In this document: positions 49,060 through 52,769 of the stretch, piece by piece
Layout of the letters: every line of letters starts with the position of its first letter
Numbering within the stretch: position 1 is the first letter of the stretch
NCBI GenBank assembly: GCA_947492385.1
Contig: CANLMX010000013.1
Coordinates: 1-52,769 of the forward strand
Source of the DNA: Planctomycetaceae bacterium
GTDB lineage: Bacteria > Planctomycetota > Phycisphaerae > Phycisphaerales > SM1A02
Reading direction: 5' to 3'
DNA length: 52,769 nucleotides
The notes under the pieces: model-generated
What the model was told of the DNA's origin: nothing
Seen by the model: only the letters and a program-made list of their open reading frames with translations
The model's database searches: none
Position numbers and translations under genes: made by a program

Positions 49060-50061
49060 ATGGCCACCATCACGCAACAGGACATCGGCGCCATCGAACA
49101 GCAGGTGAAGGCGGCGTCGCCGCCCTTCGCGCACCTGAAGCAGGAACTCCAGCAGGTCATCGTCGGGCAGCACGAACTGCTCGAAGGCCTGGTGATCGGC
49201 CTCCTGTGCAACGGCCACGTGCTCATCGAGGGCGTGCCCGGGCTCGCCAAGACGACGGCGGTGGCCACGCTCGCGGCGGCGATCCGCACCTCGTTCCACC
49301 GGATCCAGTTCACGCCGGACCTGCTGCCCTCGGACCTGGTGGGCACCATGGTCTACAGCCCGGCCACGCAGCAGTTCAGCGTGAAGAAGGGGCCGATCTT
49401 CGCCAACATCGTGCTCGCCGACGAGATCAACCGCGCGCCGGCCAAGGTGCAGAGCGCGCTGCTCGAGGCGATGCAGGAGCGGCAGGTGACCATCGGCGGC
49501 GAGACCTTCCGCATGGACGACCCGTTCCTGGTGCTGGCCACGCAGAACCCCATCGAACAGGAAGGCACGTATCCGCTGCCCGAGGCGCAGGTGGACCGAT
49601 TCCTGCTGAAGCTCGTGATCACCTACCCCACCCGCACCGAGGAGCGGCAGATCCTGGACCGCATGTCGCGCACCACGGCGCGGATCGGCGTGCGCCCGGT
49701 CATGCAGCCCGAGCAGATCCGCGCCGCGCGCGAGGTGGTCGACGGCATCTTCGTCGACGACAGCATCAAGGACTACATCGTGTCGCTGGTGGTTGCGAGC
49801 CGCGACCCCGGCGCGTTCAAGGTGCCGGTGAAGGACCTGGTGCAGTACGGCGCGTCTCCGCGCGCCACCATCTCGCTGGTGCAGGCGGCACGCGCCAAGG
49901 CGTTCCTCGATGGCCGCGGCTTCGTGGTGCCGCAGGACGTGAAGGACGTGGCTCCCGCGGTGCTTCGGCACCGCCTGGGGCTGAGTTACGAGGCCGAGGC
50001 CCTCGAGAAGACCGCCGACGACGTGGTGCGCTCGATCCTCGAGCACGTGCCGGTGCCCTGA
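49060..50061 (+). CDS. MoxR-family AAA+ ATPase
   Basis: This 333-residue AAA+ protein has Walker A in VLIEGVPGLAKTTAVATL, Walker B/sensor region LADEINRAPAKVQSALLEAM and QERQVTIGGETFRMDDPF. TQNPIEQEGTYPLPEAQVDRF (sensor 1/arginine finger segment) and the C-terminal lid with GASPRATISLVQAARAKAFL follow. MoxR ATPases act as chaperones that insert cofactors or mature VWA-domain partners. It leads the operon DUF58 - BatD/DUF4381-like - VWA, a standard Bat/aerotolerance arrangement. Confidence 0.95.
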   Translation: MATITQQDIGAIEQQVKAASPPFAHLKQELQQVIVGQHELLEGLVIGLLCNGHVLIEGVPGLAKTTAVATLAAAIRTSFHRIQFTPDLLPSDLVGTMVYSPATQQFSVKKGPIFANIVLADEINRAPAKVQSALLEAMQERQVTIGGETFRMDDPFLVLATQNPIEQEGTYPLPEAQVDRFLLKLVITYPTRTEERQILDRMSRTTARIGVRPVMQPEQIRAAREVVDGIFVDDSIKDYIVSLVVASRDPGAFKVPVKDLVQYGASPRATISLVQAARAKAFLDGRGFVVPQDVKDVAPAVLRHRLGLSYEAEALEKTADDVVRSILEHVPVP

Positions 50062-50065
50062 AGCC

Positions 50066-50971
50066 ATGCAGACGTCCGAGCTGCTCCGCAAGGTCCGCAG
50101 GATCGAGATCCGCACGTCGCACCTGGTGAGCGACGTTCTGGCGGGGCAGTTCCGTTCCGCGTTCAAGGGACGCGGGATGGAGTTCGAGGAAGTGCGCCCG
50201 TACCAGTACGGCGACGACGTCCGCTCGATCGACTGGAACGTCAGCGCGCGCACCGGGTTCCCCCACGTGAAGCTCTTCCGAGAGGAGCGCGAGCTGACGG
50301 TGATGCTGGCGGTCGACCTGAGCGGGTCGCTCGCGTTCGGGTCGCACGCGCAGCTCAAGCGCGAGTTGGCGGCCGAGATCGCCGCCACCGTCGCGTTCAG
50401 CGCCATCCGCTCCAACGACCGCGTGGGCCTGGTTTGCTTCACCGACCGCGTCGAGCGCGTGGTCCCGCCGCGCAAGGGTTCGCGCCACGTGCTGCGGATC
50501 GTGCGCGACCTGCTGGCATTCGAGCCCGAGCGCCGCGGCACCGACATCGGCGGCGCCATCGCCGAAGCCAACCGAATGCTCAGCCGGCGCTCGGTGCTCT
50601 TCGTGGTCAGCGACTGGCGCTCGGCGGGCGTGACCGCGGCCGGCCGCGAGCCGTGGGAAGACGCGCTGCGCATCGCGCGCATGAAGCACGACGTCATTCC
50701 CGTGGTCGTGCACGACCGTCGCGAGTCGACGCTGCCGGACGTGGGGCTCATGGAGTTCGAGGACCTCGAGACCGGCGAGCGCGTGGTGGCCGACCTCGGT
50801 TCACGCCGCGTGCGAGACCGGTTTGCGCGGATGGCCGAGGCCGAGCGCGCGCTGCTCGACGACACGCTGCGCCGCCTCCGGTGCGAGGCGATCCGCGTGG
50901 AGACGGGCAGCGACGTTGCCGAACCGTTCCGCGCGTTCTTCGCGCGCCGCGGCGCACGGAGGGCCGGCTGA
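50066..50971 (+). CDS. DUF58 protein
   Basis: This 301-residue protein has the DUF58 hallmark VRPYQYGDDVRSIDWNVSAR followed by a VWA-like fold: VMLAVDLSGSLAFGSHA, DRVGLVCFTDRVERVVPP and VLFVVSDWRSAGVTA. The MIDAS-like DxSGS is present. It begins 4 bp after the MoxR stop. In known operons DUF58 and MoxR proteins function together. It ends with a basic FFARRGARRAG that overlaps the next start (TGATG). Confidence 0.92.
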   Translation: MQTSELLRKVRRIEIRTSHLVSDVLAGQFRSAFKGRGMEFEEVRPYQYGDDVRSIDWNVSARTGFPHVKLFREERELTVMLAVDLSGSLAFGSHAQLKRELAAEIAATVAFSAIRSNDRVGLVCFTDRVERVVPPRKGSRHVLRIVRDLLAFEPERRGTDIGGAIAEANRMLSRRSVLFVVSDWRSAGVTAAGREPWEDALRIARMKHDVIPVVVHDRRESTLPDVGLMEFEDLETGERVVADLGSRRVRDRFARMAEAERALLDDTLRRLRCEAIRVETGSDVAEPFRAFFARRGARRAG

Positions 50972-52002
50972 TGCGGCGGCACGGCATCCTGGCCGCCCTG
51001 ACGGTCCTCGCGATGCTGCTGCCGGCCGCCGTCGTGACGGCCGCGCCGTTGCGCGATGCCCGGCAAGACACACGCCCGGAAGGGTCACGCACCGGGGAAC
51101 GCCGCGCCGCGCAGCAGGACGTGGAATCGACGCATGGCGGCAACGGCATCGAGGTCCTCCGCAGCGTGCGAGCGCCGAAGGGCTGGCAGGTGGGTGCGCC
51201 GATCGAGATGCGGCTTGCAGTCCGCGCACCGGCCGACGCGCGCGTCACATTCCCGGCGGTTGCGGATCCGTGGGGCGCGTTCGAGGTCCGCTCGCAGGTG
51301 ACGCAGCCGGCCGCCGGCGCACGGCCCGCCACGTTCGAGGCGGTGCTCGTCGCATGGGACGCGGGACCCGCCGAGCTGCCGGCGCTCGCCGTGCAGGTGG
51401 TCGGTGCGGACGGGGCGCTGCGCAGCGTGGACGTGCCGGCCGAGACCGTGGAGATCGCCACGTCGCTCGAAGCGGACGTGCCGCTGACCGAACTTCCCGC
51501 GGACATCCGGGGGCCCGTGGAGATCGACGACGGCCGCTGGATGCGATGGGCACTTGCCGCGGCGGTGGCCGCAGCCGCGCTGGCAGGCGTGTGGTGGCTG
51601 CGTTCGCGAGGCGGTCGGGGCGCGCCGGAACCCGAGCTTGCACCCCACGAGCGCGCACGGCGCGACCTCGCGCAGCTCGAACTGGACCGATTGCCCGAGC
51701 GCGGCGAAGTCGAGCCCTTCTACGTGCGGCTCTCCGACATCGTGCGCGCCTACGTGGAGGGTCGCTTCGGCATCGCGGCGCCCGACCGAACGACGCAGGA
51801 GTTCCTGCGCGAGGCATCGCGCGACCCGCAGCTGGCGGGCGAGCATGAGCGCGAGCTCGCCGCGTTCCTGCGCGCCGCGGACATGGTCAAGTTCGCCGAG
51901 GCACGACCGGATCCGGAGTCGTGCGGGCGGTCGCTGGAGTCGATGCGGTCGTTCGTCGATCGGACGGCACCTGCCCCGGCGGCGGAAGGGACCGCGCCAT
52001 GA
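50971..52002 (+). CDS. BatD/DUF4381-like membrane protein of the Bat operon
   Basis: This 343-residue protein has a signal-anchor N-terminus (ILAALTVLAMLLPAAVVTAA), an extracytoplasmic beta-rich part (residues about 50-190) and a transmembrane helix (WALAAAVAAAALAGVWWL). The cytoplasmic helical domain is VEPFYVRLSDIVRAYVEGRF, APDRTTQEFLREASR and FLRAADMVKFAEARPD. That last domain is characteristic of the protein between DUF58 and VWA genes in Bat operons. It is shorter than classical BatD. It overlaps both neighbours (TGATG at 50971, ATGA at 51999), so translation is fully coupled. Confidence 0.85.
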   Translation: MRRHGILAALTVLAMLLPAAVVTAAPLRDARQDTRPEGSRTGERRAAQQDVESTHGGNGIEVLRSVRAPKGWQVGAPIEMRLAVRAPADARVTFPAVADPWGAFEVRSQVTQPAAGARPATFEAVLVAWDAGPAELPALAVQVVGADGALRSVDVPAETVEIATSLEADVPLTELPADIRGPVEIDDGRWMRWALAAAVAAAALAGVWWLRSRGGRGAPEPELAPHERARRDLAQLELDRLPERGEVEPFYVRLSDIVRAYVEGRFGIAAPDRTTQEFLREASRDPQLAGEHERELAAFLRAADMVKFAEARPDPESCGRSLESMRSFVDRTAPAPAAEGTAP

Positions 52003-52769
52003 CCGGGTTCCACGAAGAGCATGCGTGGTGGCTGCTGCTCCTCCTTGCGGTACCGCTCGCGTGGTGGCCCGTGGTGCGGCGGCGATCCCGCGCCGCGATG
52101 TCGTTTCCCTCGGCGGCGTCGCTTCGGACGGCGGGCACGGGCTTCGTCGCGCGGACCCGCCACCTGCCGCTGGTGCTCCGGACGCTGGCGCTCGTGCTGC
52201 TGGCGATCTGCATCGCGCGCCCGATCAAGGCGAACGAGCAGACGCGCGCGTGGGTGGAAGGCATCGCGATGGAGCTGGTGGTCGACCGGTCGAGCTCGAT
52301 GCTCGCCATGGACTTCCAGGTCGGCGGCAAGCGCGCGGACCGGCTGGTGGCGCTGAAGGACGTGGCGACGCGGTTCGTCCTCGGAGGCGGCGGCCTGAAG
52401 GGGCGCCCGGGCGACCTCATCGGGCTGGTGGCCTTCGCGCGCTTCGCCGACAGCGTGTGCCCGCTGACGCTCGACCATGACTACCTGGTGGACGTGCTCG
52501 ACGGCGTCGAGGTGGCGGGCGTGCGCGCCGAGGACGGGACCGCCATCGGCGAAGCGGTGGCGCTCGCGGCGGAGCGACTTCGAGACGCCATCGACCGTGC
52601 GGGCGAACTCCCGAAGCCCAAGAGCAAGGCGATCGTGCTGTTCACCGACGGAGAGAACAACGCCGGCGAGATCGACCCGATGACCGCCGCCGAGGTGTGC
52701 CGAACGTACGGCATCAAGATCTACGCAGTGGGCATGGGGACGATCGGAACCGCGCCCTATCCCATGCAG
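51999..52769 (+). CDS. VWA-domain membrane protein (BatA-like), 3' end cut
   Basis: The frame is open from ATG 51999 to the right edge (257 visible residues). The N-terminus has two hydrophobic helices (AWWLLLLLAVPLAWWPVV; LPLVLRTLALVLLAICIARP), as in BatA/aerotolerance proteins. The VWA domain follows with MIDAS residues in VVDRSSSML (DxSxS), EDGTAIGEAV (threonine) and VLFTDGENNAGEID (aspartate). The ATG overlaps the preceding TGA. The C-terminus and any further Bat genes are outside the window. Confidence 0.9.
   Translation, partial: MTGFHEEHAWWLLLLLAVPLAWWPVVRRRSRAAMSFPSAASLRTAGTGFVARTRHLPLVLRTLALVLLAICIARPIKANEQTRAWVEGIAMELVVDRSSSMLAMDFQVGGKRADRLVALKDVATRFVLGGGGLKGRPGDLIGLVAFARFADSVCPLTLDHDYLVDVLDGVEVAGVRAEDGTAIGEAVALAAERLRDAIDRAGELPKPKSKAIVLFTDGENNAGEIDPMTAAEVCRTYGIKIYAVGMGTIGTAPYPMQ

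Noticed and set aside
48115-51066. A 983-codon open frame on the minus strand across the hydroxyacid dehydrogenase, MoxR and DUF58 genes
   Set aside because: It is the antisense shadow of three well-recognised plus-strand genes. High GC removes stop codons; the translation is His/Arg-rich and has no domain.

Overview
The window is GC-rich (roughly 70% by eye), densely packed bacterial chromosome. It looks like a member of the Planctomycetota, most likely class Phycisphaerae. The clues are exported proteins with C-terminal dockerin-type repeats of the 'GDLNGDGxVDGIDLGVLLSAWG' kind, a giant secreted subtilase with Cys-rich CC...WDxxC modules, a diaminopimelate epimerase and a lipid A gene (lpxB) indicating a Gram-negative envelope, and many small conserved-looking proteins with no recognisable function. 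No insertion sequence, prophage, CRISPR array or rRNA is present. The taxonomic call is inference from gene content.

Layout. 1-1056 is the end of an exported FN3/dockerin-like protein. 1093-9463 is a leftward run: a lipoprotein-like gene, dapF, an M20 deacylase, a class III aminotransferase, astA, astD and a family 2 glycosyltransferase. The AST genes look like a shortened arginine/ornithine succinyltransferase route without astB or astE. 9485-10815 holds csrA and an orphan mraZ, separated by 629 bp of structured non-coding DNA. 11047-16656 has a flavin reductase-like protein, an amidohydrolase, a four-gene leftward cell-envelope cluster and an M19 dipeptidase. 16696-20144 is an aroB-parA-degenerate-ParA operon. 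20173-22057 has a beta-helix/dockerin protein and two tRNA-Glu genes.

22094-24388 carries a nucleoside phosphorylase-like gene, nadD and an acidic hypothetical. 24432-29608 is a complete livJHMGF branched-chain amino acid ABC transporter operon, whose LivG carries an unusual hydrophobic insertion. 29698-38606 holds a SYLF lipoprotein, lpxB, aspS, a dicarboxylate symporter, trxB, a large hypothetical and purD. 38736-42188 is the subtilase, closed by a textbook terminator. 42291-46169 has a GbsR-type regulator, tRNA-Ser, a DedA protein, sucC (without sucD) and a HAD phosphatase. 46166-48999 has three hypothetical or membrane genes and a beta-hydroxyacid dehydrogenase. 49060 to the right edge is a MoxR-DUF58-BatD/DUF4381-like-VWA (Bat/aerotolerance-type) operon.

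Gene organisation. Translationally coupled starts (ATGA or TGATG overlaps) are the rule inside operons. At the heads of operons a TAnnnT -10 box repeatedly sits only 6-8 nt before the start codon with no Shine-Dalgarno sequence, the hallmark of leaderless mRNAs. Internal or SD-bearing genes (csrA, trxB, the SYLF lipoprotein) use GGAGG-like sites instead.

The most interesting regions are three. One is the mraZ-csrA gap, which on the csrA strand folds into successive hairpins presenting ANGGAU in the loops, as in CsrA-binding RNAs. The second is the mraZ promoter, whose 17-bp spacer is filled by two MraZ-box-like TGGGN repeats. The third is the LivG ATPase with two inserted putative membrane helices.
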